A stretch of 64,000 bases of DNA from Pedobacter rhizosphaerae. GTDB lineage: Bacteria > Bacteroidota > Bacteroidia > Sphingobacteriales > Sphingobacteriaceae. The notes beneath the pieces are model-generated. The model was given only the letters and a program-made list of their open reading frames with translations. It ran no database searches and was not told the origin of the DNA. Position numbers and translations under genes: made by a program. The stretch is from NCBI RefSeq assembly GCF_900111155.1, contig NZ_FOGG01000007.1, forward strand, positions 1-64,000, read 5' to 3'. This document shows, in pieces, positions 52,912 through 62,136 of this stretch (position 1 is the first letter of the stretch; each line of letters opens with the position of its first letter).

Positions 52912-53887
52912 CCCAGTTGTACGGATATTAAAAGGAAGGCGAGGCTTTCCTGCAATAGGGTATAACATGGATAAAGTGGATGCTGGTCAGGCTACGCTGC
53001 TTTGCTCGAGAAACTTAGGCGTTTTATCAGCACTTGGCAAGATTTCTACCAAAGACCTGATCAATTTTTTCGGAGCTTTCGTCCAACATGCCCACAGAGG
53101 CTGGAGTCATCAGCTTCATGCAATCATTTCGCTAAAAGGACATGACCACCATTACCGTCAGCTTCAGTCCACTGCCGAGCAATGGTTAAAAGGAATGGGA
53201 TACCAAAGACAACCTTATCTCATCTTTTTACACCGGGACACCGCTAATATGCACTTGCATCTGGTAAGTACCTCAGTCAGGCTGAGGAATAAAAAAATTG
53301 CTAATGTCTTCAGTTTTATCCGCGGGTCAGCAGTTCTCAACCAAATCTCAGGGGTAAACATTCGGCAGCAATTCTTTAGTGAGTTAATGATTTTGATGGA
53401 ATACCGTATCGACAGTCTCGATGAATTCAGGAAAATCATCTTGCATAAAGGCTATAAGAATTTTCGCTCGCGGGATCTGCTGATTATCCGCAAGTATGGG
53501 CAAAATATATTGGAATTAGATTACCCTCAGCTAGAGCAACGATTTAAGGCTCTTTTGTCAGATTTTCATACACCAAATTCCCTGATTGCTAAAATAGAAT
53601 ATTTCCTTCTGGAGTATGATGCGAGTCCCAGGCCCATTTACACCAAACAGGCCGGAAACTGGAAAAAGGAAATTGCTGGGTATCGTTCGCAATTCGCTGA
53701 TAGGTTGCTTAGTGAAGAAGGAATTGAAGTTTGCTACCATACTAAAAAAGGCAATATCTTCAGCTATTCAGTAATAGACCATGTTGGTAAAAGAATACTG
53801 GCAGGTGAGCGGCTCATTCCTTTGGAGCGTCTGCTGCATAGTCCTAAGCCATCTATTGGCTTTGCTCAGGAAGGGAAAAGTCGTTAA
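52874..53887 (+). CDS. mobB: Relaxase / mobilisation nuclease (MobB-type)
   Basis: Protein of 337 residues, starting at a TTG at 52874 inside the mobA-like gene. Keeping this start preserves the typical N-terminal IGYNMDKV segment. The relaxase metal-binding motif FLHRDTANMHLHLV, with three His, is at about residues 117-130, and an earlier WSHQLHAIISLK segment matches the family. It nicks oriT and pilots the single strand into the recipient. The family usually has a catalytic Tyr near the N-terminus; Tyr30 in IGYN is the best candidate. Confidence 0.82.
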   Translation: MINSISKIDVVVNPVVRILKGRRGFPAIGYNMDKVDAGQATLLCSRNLGVLSALGKISTKDLINFFGAFVQHAHRGWSHQLHAIISLKGHDHHYRQLQSTAEQWLKGMGYQRQPYLIFLHRDTANMHLHLVSTSVRLRNKKIANVFSFIRGSAVLNQISGVNIRQQFFSELMILMEYRIDSLDEFRKIILHKGYKNFRSRDLLIIRKYGQNILELDYPQLEQRFKALLSDFHTPNSLIAKIEYFLLEYDASPRPIYTKQAGNWKKEIAGYRSQFADRLLSEEGIEVCYHTKKGNIFSYSVIDHVGKRILAGERLIPLERLLHSPKPSIGFAQEGKSR

Positions 53888-53911
53888 TAATCCTAAGCTT
53901 AAAATTCATTT

Positions 53912-54550
53912 ATGATCATAGGAATTGGTAATTGCAAGGGTGGTTCAGGCAGTAGTGTGCTCTCCTTGTTGCTCGCTCATTACCTCGCTCAACAAACCCA
54001 AGATAGTATTTCCCTGGTTTCTATTGCCGCTGGTTCTTTATCGCTACTACATTCCAGGTCAACGCTTCTGGAACATGAACTTCCCTTTGAATTCTTAACC
54101 TGTAGCTTTTCTCATTTCAAGCTCCTTGTTGATAAACTCGCAGAAAACAAATCTGCATGGATTATCCTTGATTTCCCCCCTGTGGGGAATGATGAGAAAA
54201 TAATAGAGCTGATTTTAAAAGCAGATTTTATATGCTGCCCATTCAGTTATGATATGGACTCGGTACATAACAGTTTAACCTTTGGCTCACTTTGCCGCCG
54301 TATCCAACCAGAGGTCAAATTACTCTTTGTACCCAATCGTGTCGTAGCGAATGCGAGCTACCCTTTAAGGGATGAGACCGAGCGTACCATCAGGCAGATT
54401 GCAGCAGTAGGACCAGCGCTATCTATGCACATAGGCCTGCAACGTTTAAGCTCCCTGCAGTTACCCACAGGCCTGCTTGAAAAGTTTTCCACTTCATTGC
54501 AGGTCATTTTTGAAAATTATCTCAAACATGCTAAACCTTCTAACTTTTAA
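53912..54550 (+). CDS. ParA/MinD-like ATPase (TraA-type) with altered P-loop
   Basis: Protein of 212 residues. Starts like a ParA protein (MIIGIGNCKGGSGSS), but the deviant Walker A KGGxGK(S/T) reads KGGSGSS: the P-loop Lys is Ser (codon AGT), while the signature Lys at position 9 is kept. A Walker B-like WIILDFPPVGND is at about 86-97. The first gene of Bacteroidetes tra operons (traA) usually encodes a ParA-like protein, so position supports the assignment. ATP hydrolysis may be lost. Confidence 0.75.
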   Translation: MIIGIGNCKGGSGSSVLSLLLAHYLAQQTQDSISLVSIAAGSLSLLHSRSTLLEHELPFEFLTCSFSHFKLLVDKLAENKSAWIILDFPPVGNDEKIIELILKADFICCPFSYDMDSVHNSLTFGSLCRRIQPEVKLLFVPNRVVANASYPLRDETERTIRQIAAVGPALSMHIGLQRLSSLQLPTGLLEKFSTSLQVIFENYLKHAKPSNF

Positions 54551-54555
54551 ATCCC

Positions 54556-54870
54556 ATGATGACCTGGACAAATTTCTCCTATCTGCTCTTTTTACTGTAT
54601 CTGATTTACTATGGCGTGAACCTCTGCTGTGATCTGTTGCTCAAAGCACAGGGTAAGAGGGAAGTTAAAACCCATCAGGTTTTCCTCCTGGAGGACGATA
54701 TTGCCCCGGTTAGCGTTTTCCTTTCCGAGCAGACCGCTCTCACGGATGCTACAGCAGGCGTTTCTTCTTTGCCGTTAAACCCAGTCTCTACAGGCGGGGT
54801 GAGCTTTGCTGAGCTTTTAGCGCTCGCCTCCCAGGATGCTATAGCACTTACTTCACAGATTTCTTACTAA
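54556..54870 (+). CDS. Small conjugation-operon protein with one membrane helix
   Basis: Protein of 104 residues. One hydrophobic helix near the N-terminus (FSYLLFLLYLIYYGVNLCCDLLL, about 7-29), then a hydrophilic tail rich in Ser, Ala and Thr with segments GGVSFAELLALASQ. It lies 5 bp after the ParA-like gene and 5 bp before the DUF4134-like pseudogene, the place of traB-traD type genes. Function unknown. Confidence 0.6.
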   Translation: MMTWTNFSYLLFLLYLIYYGVNLCCDLLLKAQGKREVKTHQVFLLEDDIAPVSVFLSEQTALTDATAGVSSLPLNPVSTGGVSFAELLALASQDAIALTSQISY

Positions 54871-54875
54871 CGGAT

Positions 54876-55178
54876 ATGAAAATCATATATATGCTACTGG
54901 GCTGGATATTCACCTGCTGCGCCTTCGGTTATGCACAGCAGGCTCCAGGGATCAAGGAGCTTTACAGCGCTGGAACATCAATCAGGAGCTACTAATTTGG
55001 CTTTTCTGATTTAGCCTTCTCTATTGGAGGGGTAATGGGATTACTTGGAGGACTCCGGGTATTTTCCAATTGGCAGGCAGGCCTGCGGCACATCGATGCG
55101 CAGGTTTCCGGATGGTTCTTTTCCTGCCTTTTTTTGCTGCTCAGCGGTGTATTCTTGCGCGGGCTTTTTCAGTTATGA
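54876..55178 (+). pseudogene. DUF4134-like tra gene interrupted by an in-frame stop
   Basis: Read from the ATG at 54876 to the TGA at 55176-55178, this frame gives a 100-codon protein with a signal peptide (YMLLGWIFTCCAFGYAQQ) and two hydrophobic helices (FSIGGVMGLLGGLRVF and WFFSCLFLLLSGVFLRGLF). A TAA at 54993-54995, codon 40, breaks it. One base change from a Tyr codon (TAC or TAT to TAA) explains it; the frame continues coherently on both sides. The layout (exported start, central Gly-rich helix) resembles the TraE/DUF4134 protein encoded next. Either a recent nonsense mutation, a sequencing error or recoding. Confidence 0.75.
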
Positions 55179-55208
55179 ACATACCTAGAAACTTTAAACC
55201 TTTCAATT

Positions 55209-55511
55209 ATGCAAAAACAAATCAACATTTTCTTTGCGCTGCTGCTCCTCTCAGCCACTTCCAGCGCCCAGACTGGTGGGGGAACCACCGGAATCAATGC
55301 AGCAACCTCAACGCTGACCAGCTACGTAGACCCGGTATCGACACTGATTTTGGCCATTGGTGCTGTAGTGGGGATAATTGGCGGAGTGATGGTCTATATC
55401 AAGTGGAATTCAGGTGATCGCGATATCAATAAAGAAGTAATGAGCTGGGGGGGATCCTGTATCTTTTTAGTATTGGTTTCGGTCGTGATTAAAGCCTTCT
55501 TTGGGGTATGA
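55209..55511 (+). CDS. traE: TraE-like pilin-type protein, DUF4134
   Basis: Protein of 100 residues with a cleavable signal peptide (to about SSAQT) and two hydrophobic helices around residues 40-62 (VDPVSTLILAIGAVVGIIGGVMVYIKW) and 78-98. This is the pattern of DUF4134/TraE proteins of Bacteroidetes conjugation systems, thought to be VirB2-like pilin subunits. Its stop overlaps the start of traF by 4 bp. Confidence 0.85.
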   Translation: MQKQINIFFALLLLSATSSAQTGGGTTGINAATSTLTSYVDPVSTLILAIGAVVGIIGGVMVYIKWNSGDRDINKEVMSWGGSCIFLVLVSVVIKAFFGV

Positions 55512-55810
55512 TGACCCGGTATCCAGTGTACAAGGGCCTTCAGATGCCTTTAACTTATAAAGGACTCAAAGGAAAATATATCGGCTGGGGAATAGCCTCT
55601 CTAATCATCGGACTGATCGCTGGGGGAATCACCGGCTCTGTTATCAACATGTACCTGGGTGGGCTGGTAACACTACTGCTGACCCCTGGTCTTCTTTTTT
55701 TTACCCTTCAACGCCAGAGGGGAGGGATTTACAACAGAACCCGTCAGGATGGTTTATTTATTCATCCACTCAATCTCCCGAAAAGTTATGTCAGAGAAAA
55801 AAACATTTGA
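55508..55810 (+). CDS. traF: TraF-like membrane protein, DUF4133
   Basis: Protein of 100 residues with two membrane helices (about 27-47 and 49-70), as in DUF4133/TraF proteins, the VirB3-like partners of the TraG ATPase. Overlaps both neighbours: 4 bp with traE and 23 bp with traG. Such overlaps suggest translational coupling. Confidence 0.85.
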   Translation: MMTRYPVYKGLQMPLTYKGLKGKYIGWGIASLIIGLIAGGITGSVINMYLGGLVTLLLTPGLLFFTLQRQRGGIYNRTRQDGLFIHPLNLPKSYVREKNI

Positions 55811-58217
55811 TCTTCCCTATGCAGGTATGTTCAGCAAGGGAGAAATTACCTTCCTCTGCGGAGAAAAAGGCGATTTATCAGTAGTGCTGGAAATGCAAAA
55901 TCCTGTGCTTCAATATGCTGCCGATAGTGCGGGATATCAAGCATTCCAACAATTGCTGTTGCATATCTGTAAGCTTATGGGCCATGGGCATATCCTTCAA
56001 AAGCAGGATGTATTCTTCTGTGATCATTATGTTCCTGAAAAAACTGAGGATTATCTGCAGAATGCTTTTCAACAACATTTCAATGGCCGCAGGTTTATTC
56101 GCATGCGTAGCTATTTGATCCTCACTAAAGAAGTTCCTCCGGGACGCTTTTATGTGTACGACCAAAAGGGGGAGGAAGACTTCTGCAGGCTGGTGCTTCA
56201 GGTTCGCGAGCTGCTTTCATCGGCTGGGTGCAAGGGGCGTCTGCTCAGGCAAGAAGAGATCAAAGCCTATCTGCGCCAAATTCTTTCCATGGAGTTTGCC
56301 TGCCAAGAGGTTGCCTTAGATAACATCTATGCTCAACATACCCACCTTAATATCGGAGCAAAGGCCTTGAAGAGTATCAGTTTGGTTGATATCGAATCCA
56401 TTGACCTGCCTGCCCAGCTTAGTGGCTATCATTGCAGCATGGAAGGGGAGGGGGCTGAGGGATTTCCTCAAGATAACATGTCCTTTCTTTTGCAGCTCTC
56501 CACGCAGCACAGCCTAATTTACAATCAGCTAATTCGTATCCCAGCTCAGCAGGCTTGCCTGAATAAACTAGAGCTCAAGCGTAAACGGCATTCAGGATTA
56601 AAGGATCCTGCTAACCAGATGTGCGTGGAGGATATCGACCGGCTGTTGATGGAGGTGGCCAGGGATAACCGTCTGCTGGTGTATGCCCACTATAATATTC
56701 TGCTTTGCGCAGAAAATGCGCTCCTGGATAAAGCCACTTCAGAAATTGAGGCTGCCTTATTCCAACTGGGTATTATTCCCTCAAGAAACAGTTATAATCA
56801 GCTAGCGCTTTTTCGCTCCTGTCTTCCCGGAAATGCTGTATCGCTGCAGCACTATGACTGGTTTTTAATCAGCTGTGAGGCGGCGATATGTCTGATGTGC
56901 AAAGAAAGGCTTGCTGAGAACGAGGACTCTTCCTTTTTAGTTCGCTTTACCGACAGGCAGGGGATACCCATTGCCATAGATCCTTCGGATCTGCCCATGC
57001 GGACAGGCAGAATCTCCAACCGCAGTAAATTCGTACTCGGTGGTTCAGGATCGGGCAAATCATTTTTTATGAATGCATTGATTGAGCAGTATCTTCAATA
57101 TAATATGGATGTGGTGATTGTGGATACCGGTCACTCTTACAGTGGGATTTGTGCTTATTTCAAGGGACGCTATCTGAGCTATAGTGAGGAGAATCCCATT
57201 ACCATGAACCCCTTTTTAATTACCAAAGAAGAATACAATATCGAAAAGAGAGACTTCTTAAAGACGCTCATCGCTTTACTGCTCAGAGGCGCAGAGGGAG
57301 AAATTACCCAGGTAGAAGACACGGTGCTCACCAATGTCATTTCCGCTTATTATCTGGAACACTTTTCAGGCGATGGTGATCCAGAAGATTTAGGGTTTGA
57401 CAGTTTCTATGCCTTTTCGCTAAAAGCGATTTCCAGTATCCTTTTCTCGGAACAAATCAGCTTTGATTTGGATGAATACCGCTATGTGCTTAAAAAGTTT
57501 TGCAGTGGTCAGGAGTTTGGGGAACTGCTCAACCGTAGTGGTGATGTCACTCTGTTTTCCCAGCGGCTAGTGGTTTTTGAGATCGATGCGATACGAGACC
57601 ATAAGGTACTCTTCCCGATTGTTACCCTGATTATCATGGATGTCTTCCTGCAAAAAATGCGATTGCGTAGCCAGCAGCGTAAAGCCTTGATTCTGGAAGA
57701 AGCATGGAAATCGATCGCCTCCCCACTTATGGCCTCCTATCTGCTTTACATGTATAAAACTGTTCGCAAATTCTGGGGAGAGGCAGTCGTGGTGACCCAG
57801 GAACTGGGAGATATCATCGGGAATGCGATTGTGAAAGATAGCATCATTTCAAATTCAGACACCATTTGCCTGTTAGATCAGGGGAAGCTGAAAGGAAATT
57901 ATGCCCAGATCACTTCTTTGCTTTCTTTAACGGAGCAGGAAAAACATAAAATCTTCACCATCAACCAACTCAATAACAAAAAGGGCAGAGGTCGCTTTAA
58001 AGAGGTGTATATCAGAAGGGGCTTGTCTGGAGAAGTCTATGGAGTGGAAGTGTCTTTAAGGCAATACCTCACCTTTTCAACAGAAAAGCCTGAAAAACTA
58101 CTTGTAGAGCATTATGTAGCCAAATATGGTTCTTACCGGGCTGGCCTTGATGCCTTAATAGCTGAGCTGGAGGATTCCGGATGCGCTTTGGAAGAGTTCA
58201 TCGCCAGAGCTCGTTAG
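55788..58217 (+). CDS. traG: TraG conjugation ATPase, VirB4-like
   Basis: Protein of 809 residues from the ATG at 55788. Walker A is GGSGSGKS at 418-425. Walker B is the stretch KALILEEAWKSI in the C-terminal third, and a VTQELGD segment near it is typical of VirB4/TraG proteins. The protein powers assembly of the type IV secretion channel at the inner membrane. The N-terminal 300 residues are the usual VirB4 docking part. Full length. Confidence 0.93.
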   Translation: MSEKKTFDLPYAGMFSKGEITFLCGEKGDLSVVLEMQNPVLQYAADSAGYQAFQQLLLHICKLMGHGHILQKQDVFFCDHYVPEKTEDYLQNAFQQHFNGRRFIRMRSYLILTKEVPPGRFYVYDQKGEEDFCRLVLQVRELLSSAGCKGRLLRQEEIKAYLRQILSMEFACQEVALDNIYAQHTHLNIGAKALKSISLVDIESIDLPAQLSGYHCSMEGEGAEGFPQDNMSFLLQLSTQHSLIYNQLIRIPAQQACLNKLELKRKRHSGLKDPANQMCVEDIDRLLMEVARDNRLLVYAHYNILLCAENALLDKATSEIEAALFQLGIIPSRNSYNQLALFRSCLPGNAVSLQHYDWFLISCEAAICLMCKERLAENEDSSFLVRFTDRQGIPIAIDPSDLPMRTGRISNRSKFVLGGSGSGKSFFMNALIEQYLQYNMDVVIVDTGHSYSGICAYFKGRYLSYSEENPITMNPFLITKEEYNIEKRDFLKTLIALLLRGAEGEITQVEDTVLTNVISAYYLEHFSGDGDPEDLGFDSFYAFSLKAISSILFSEQISFDLDEYRYVLKKFCSGQEFGELLNRSGDVTLFSQRLVVFEIDAIRDHKVLFPIVTLIIMDVFLQKMRLRSQQRKALILEEAWKSIASPLMASYLLYMYKTVRKFWGEAVVVTQELGDIIGNAIVKDSIISNSDTICLLDQGKLKGNYAQITSLLSLTEQEKHKIFTINQLNNKKGRGRFKEVYIRRGLSGEVYGVEVSLRQYLTFSTEKPEKLLVEHYVAKYGSYRAGLDALIAELEDSGCALEEFIARAR

Positions 58218-58243
58218 ATGGAAAAATCTTAAAATGTTAACCT

Positions 58244-58909
58244 ATGAAAAAGCTTTTTTTTTTGACCCTGCCGGCACTTTTGTTAATCAACTCTGCCAGT
58301 AGCCAGATCTATTTCGATCCGGCAACCTCCGCTGCTACTGCGGCACATGCTTCCATTATTGATCGGCAACTTTCTTCCTCCTCAGAAAAGCTGACCCTAT
58401 TGCAGCGCGCCCAGCTCACCGTTACCGGTCAGCTTGCCGTTGCCAATACCCTTCAATCGCAAATCTATCAGGGACTGAGCGAGGTTTCCTCAATCATGCG
58501 CTCGCTGCTTTCAGTGAAGGAAATTTATGACACTTCGGTAGATGTCATCCAGGATTTGGAAAAGGCAGGAAAGCTGGGAGTGAAAAATCCCGCTCTTTTG
58601 CTATTTGCTGAATCAGCGGCAAGGGAAATAAGGACCAGGGCGAGCTTACTCAGCTCACAGGTAGGCAGCTTTGTGCTAAAAGGAGGGAAGGATAACCTGA
58701 TGGATTCCGGCGAGCGGGCAAAACTGCTCAACGCCATTCTCAGCCAGCTCCTGGTGCTCCGCGGACTGAGTTACGGGATGTACCGTTCGATGTATTGGGC
58801 GGATCAGCGCGGTTTTCTCCGCTCGATCAACCCCTATGCAGGTTACATCAATATCGATAAGCGGATTGCCGATGACATCATTTTAAAAACCAAAATGTTT
58901 AAGCCATGA
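58244..58909 (+). CDS. TraI-like conjugation protein, first of three paralogues
   Basis: Exported protein of 221 residues with a signal peptide ending near SASSQ. It is mostly helical. Segments LLLFAESAAREIRTRASLLSSQ and RSMYWADQRGFLRSINPY are shared with the third gene of the array. It corresponds by position to TraI/DUF4141-like periplasmic tra proteins. Its stop overlaps the next start (ATGA). Confidence 0.7.
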   Translation: MKKLFFLTLPALLLINSASSQIYFDPATSAATAAHASIIDRQLSSSSEKLTLLQRAQLTVTGQLAVANTLQSQIYQGLSEVSSIMRSLLSVKEIYDTSVDVIQDLEKAGKLGVKNPALLLFAESAAREIRTRASLLSSQVGSFVLKGGKDNLMDSGERAKLLNAILSQLLVLRGLSYGMYRSMYWADQRGFLRSINPYAGYINIDKRIADDIILKTKMFKP

Positions 58910-59568
58910 AAACTCCTGTTCTTTTCAGCCTCCTGTTTTTCCTGCCCGTATGCCTCTGCGCTCAGATCAATGTTGCACTGCTGCATCAGCTCGTCTCAGA
59001 CTCCAAAAGGGAATATAATGCCCAGAATATCGCCAGAGACCAGCAGGCCCGCTCGAGCGGAACCTCGGTGATGAATGCCTCACAAATGGAAAGGTTGAAG
59101 TCGCTTTACCGGACCAATCAATCACAGATCAATATGCTGGGTACTGCGCTAAATGTCGTACAAATCTCTGCTCAGGGGATTCCCTTGATAGAGGAAATCT
59201 CCAGCCTCCAAACCCAAATCTTTTCCTTATGTGCTCATCAGCCACTACTTGTACCCCTGGCGCTTTCCAGTCAGCTCAGCATAGCTGACCGGGCAGCGCA
59301 ACTTCTGCGCTACTGTTATGGAATCACACTCAGCATCGGAGCACTCAACCAAATGCGTCAAAGCGATCGGGCGATGCTTTTTTCTTTTGTGATTGCAGAG
59401 CTGAGGTCTATCAGTGGCAGCTTGAAGGGGCTTGAGATGAGTATCCGTGGAGTAATGACCCGATTTGGTTCCAACTCGGTTAATTTTTCTAACTTTTCTT
59501 CTCGCGATAAAACCCTTGTCGATGAGATCATATTCAAAATCAAGCAGTTAAAAGGGAGGCAGAGATGA
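58906..59568 (+). CDS. TraI-like conjugation protein, second of three
   Basis: Exported protein of 220 residues (signal to CLCAQ). Helical, the same length as its neighbours but more divergent in sequence: the FAES segment is absent, and the shared part is mainly the overall helical layout and the C-terminal DKTLVDEIIFKIK, which resembles DKQLADDILYHLK of the third protein. ATGA overlaps on both sides. Confidence 0.6.
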   Translation: MKTPVLFSLLFFLPVCLCAQINVALLHQLVSDSKREYNAQNIARDQQARSSGTSVMNASQMERLKSLYRTNQSQINMLGTALNVVQISAQGIPLIEEISSLQTQIFSLCAHQPLLVPLALSSQLSIADRAAQLLRYCYGITLSIGALNQMRQSDRAMLFSFVIAELRSISGSLKGLEMSIRGVMTRFGSNSVNFSNFSSRDKTLVDEIIFKIKQLKGRQR

Positions 59569-60227
59569 AAGTGCTGCTGACAGGACTACTGCTGCTTGTA
59601 CTCACCAGGGCTTTTTCCCAGCAGGTTGTTCTCGACAAGGCTCATTTATCAGCCGTAATGGCCAATGGGGCGATGCGCTCAGCATCAGAGTCTCTCCACC
59701 ATAGCTATCTCCAGGGATCAATGGATCATTTCGATCAAATTAAAATGCGGCTTGCTCCGCTTATTTCAACCCAGGAGCTCATCTTTCGTTCCTTATCACA
59801 GGTAGACGGGGTGTTAAGGGATGCGCTGATAGTCAAAGAAATCATCGCCCTTACCCAGCAGAACCTTACAGAGGCCATGGCTCTGCTCAATGATGCCCGC
59901 CAAAACCCACAACTTTCCCTGTTTGCCGAAAGCAGTACCAGAATGCTGCTCAATAGGAGTAGCGCACTCTATACCCAGCTTGCTGAGTTTGTGCTCAAGG
60001 AATCGCCACAGGCGCTGATTAACCATGAAAGCCGTGATGCATTACTCAAGAAAATATCCCTCGAGCTCAAGGTTATCCGCACCCTGCTTTACAGTGCCCG
60101 CAAAAGTATGTTCTGGGCTCAAGTGAATGGTTTTTTTCGCACAGTGAATCCCTACAGGGGATTTATCGCCAGGGACAAACAGCTGGCCGATGACATATTA
60201 TATCACCTTAAAACGATCAAAAAATGA
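59565..60227 (+). CDS. TraI-like conjugation protein, third of three
   Basis: Exported protein of 220 residues (signal to FSQQ). Clearly paralogous to the first: LSLFAESSTRMLLNRSSALYTQLAEFVLK, then RKSMFWAQVNGFFRTVNPYRGFIARDKQLADDI. The tandem array suggests duplication, with perhaps separate structural positions in the channel. ATGA overlaps on both sides. Confidence 0.7.
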   Translation: MKVLLTGLLLLVLTRAFSQQVVLDKAHLSAVMANGAMRSASESLHHSYLQGSMDHFDQIKMRLAPLISTQELIFRSLSQVDGVLRDALIVKEIIALTQQNLTEAMALLNDARQNPQLSLFAESSTRMLLNRSSALYTQLAEFVLKESPQALINHESRDALLKKISLELKVIRTLLYSARKSMFWAQVNGFFRTVNPYRGFIARDKQLADDILYHLKTIKK

Positions 60228-60994
60228 AACATTTCATGCTATTGTTTTTTTGCTGCCTGAGCATCTCGCTAAGTTATGCCCAACGGGTAATCAAGGATGC
60301 TGCAATTGCCCATCAGCAGCAGCGCATGGTTTTTAGTCAATGGGATGCCGATAAGTTTACCCCAAAGCCAGGATTTCTAGGCTTAAACCCACTGTACTGG
60401 ATTACCTGGGGGTTGCATCCGGATTATCCAAAAACAGACCGGCGTCCCTTGTCCGCCTCTGGTCCTCAATCCCAGCGCATAGCCCTGGCGATGGTGATGC
60501 AGCAGGCCGACCAGGCCCATTTTAAGCAGAGCGATACGCTATCGGCTTCGGCAATTTATGCCGCGGCAGCCTACTCTGGTCTATCCTCCGGGGTTGATCC
60601 GCTCTGGCAGCTGTATTATGCAGATCAGTTTTCCCCGCTGATTTCCTTTGCCGGTAACCCTCCGCTTTCTGGTAGCCCACAAGAGATCGCCCAGTTGCGA
60701 TCCTCGGGCCTGTATCAATGGTATGCAGCAGAACATGCCTCTTTAGCCCAGCGCCTGCAGATTTGCCGAACAACATCACTGGAGCGAGGCGCCCGGCTGA
60801 TTGGCTATCACCGTCTGCTGGGGGAATATCGCAAACTTGAAGCAGACTGGGAGGGGAGAAGGCAGACCATTGGCAGGCACCTGAATCTTCAGCGGGCCTC
60901 CAAGCGGATTAAAATTTTTGAAGGCCGTGCTCCTTCAGGCAAAAAGACTGATATCGAAATTGCCGATGAAATCCTTAAAAAATCTAAGCTATGA
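60224..60994 (+). CDS. Conjugation-operon exported protein of unknown function
   Basis: Protein of 256 residues with a signal peptide (to SYAQ). The N-terminal third holds GFLGLNPLYWITWGLHPDYPK, followed by a helical part rich in Ala, Gln and Ser, and a basic C-terminus (QRASKRIKIFEGRAPSGKK, then IADEILKK, echoing the end of the TraI-like genes). Positioned between the TraI-like array and traJ, 4-bp overlaps on both sides. I do not recognise a family. Confidence 0.6.
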   Translation: MKHFMLLFFCCLSISLSYAQRVIKDAAIAHQQQRMVFSQWDADKFTPKPGFLGLNPLYWITWGLHPDYPKTDRRPLSASGPQSQRIALAMVMQQADQAHFKQSDTLSASAIYAAAAYSGLSSGVDPLWQLYYADQFSPLISFAGNPPLSGSPQEIAQLRSSGLYQWYAAEHASLAQRLQICRTTSLERGARLIGYHRLLGEYRKLEADWEGRRQTIGRHLNLQRASKRIKIFEGRAPSGKKTDIEIADEILKKSKL

Positions 60995-62133
60995 CAACTA
61001 AACTCAGCCTGGCCAGCACATTGGCCAGCCAAACCAGCATGCAGGCCCCTGTCCAGGTCAGTGACACTTTTAAAGATACCTTTAACTATCTACAGGGAAA
61101 CGGCGTTTATGAAGAGGGCATGATGCACTTCCTTCACCAGATGAAAGAGAGTATCTGGACGCATTATGATGCTTTCATTGGTGATGCGCAGGCCCTGGCC
61201 GCAATTTTTACTCTTATTTTTTTTGCTAAAACCAGCTATGAGCTAATCGTTGGAGATAAGCGGCTGGAAATCATGCCCCTGCTCAGGCCCTTTGGGCTTT
61301 CCATGATTATTCTCTGGTGGCCGGCGTTCACCAAGGCTGTGGCCTTTCCCGGACAGATAATTGAACACCGTACTGCTGCTTTTTTTGATGGTAGCCAAAG
61401 CGAAATAAATGCCTTAAGGCTGCAACGGGCGAGATTGATGGTGTCGCTTTCCGATGAGTTACTCAGGGTTCAGGCCGAAAGCGAGATTGCCAAGAAAGAA
61501 GCTGATACCTGGTATGAGAATGCCTGGGAATCAGTTAAGAGTTCTGTTAAAGACGGATTCTCACAAGTGTGGAATCCTGTGGTAGAAATGAGGAACCGCC
61601 TACAGGTTGGTTTGCAGTTACTCGGTGCCTCTCTGCTGGAGACCCTTGCGGTATGGGTTCTACGCATAGCGGTTTACCTGCTTTTTATGGTGCAGATTAT
61701 CTTCTCTATTATCCTGATTATTTTAGGTCCCTTTTCGGTAGCTGCGAGTATTCTGCCTATTTTCCGGGATTCTTTTTCGAGCTGGATCGCAAGGTTTGTT
61801 TCGGTAAGTCTCTATTCAGGAATCGGTTATCTGGTGATGTATGTGGCCTCACTTTTTCAGCATTATGCGCTCGAGGCAGAGATTTCACGCTATAAGGAAC
61901 TTTTAAGCCAGAGCGGAGACCATCTGGAAAAGCTTAGCTGGTTTGCCTCCAATGGCGTACTTTCTTTTGGCATGGTGATCATTACCTTTATTATCGGTGC
62001 CCTGACCATGTTCACCGTGCCCAGCATTTCCACCTGGATCGTGTCCACCTCTGGAATCAGCTCTGCAGCAAGTGTGATGGGCAGTAACGCGGCTAAAGTA
62101 GGTAGCGTGGCCGGAAATATTGTAGGAGGATAG
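60991..62133 (+). CDS. traJ: TraJ-like conjugation membrane protein
   Basis: Protein of 380 residues. Several membrane helices: about 67-87 (LAAIFTLIFFAKTSYELIV), 100-120, 215-255 (VLRIAVYLLFMVQIIFSIILIILGPFSVAASILPIF), 270-290 and 325-345. This is the layout of Bacteroidetes TraJ proteins, VirB6-like channel components. The C-terminus is rich in small residues (Ser, Gly, Ala). Overlaps the gene before by 4 bp, and traK follows 3 bp later. Confidence 0.85.
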   Translation: MTTKLSLASTLASQTSMQAPVQVSDTFKDTFNYLQGNGVYEEGMMHFLHQMKESIWTHYDAFIGDAQALAAIFTLIFFAKTSYELIVGDKRLEIMPLLRPFGLSMIILWWPAFTKAVAFPGQIIEHRTAAFFDGSQSEINALRLQRARLMVSLSDELLRVQAESEIAKKEADTWYENAWESVKSSVKDGFSQVWNPVVEMRNRLQVGLQLLGASLLETLAVWVLRIAVYLLFMVQIIFSIILIILGPFSVAASILPIFRDSFSSWIARFVSVSLYSGIGYLVMYVASLFQHYALEAEISRYKELLSQSGDHLEKLSWFASNGVLSFGMVIITFIIGALTMFTVPSISTWIVSTSGISSAASVMGSNAAKVGSVAGNIVGG

Positions 62134-62136
62134 TAC

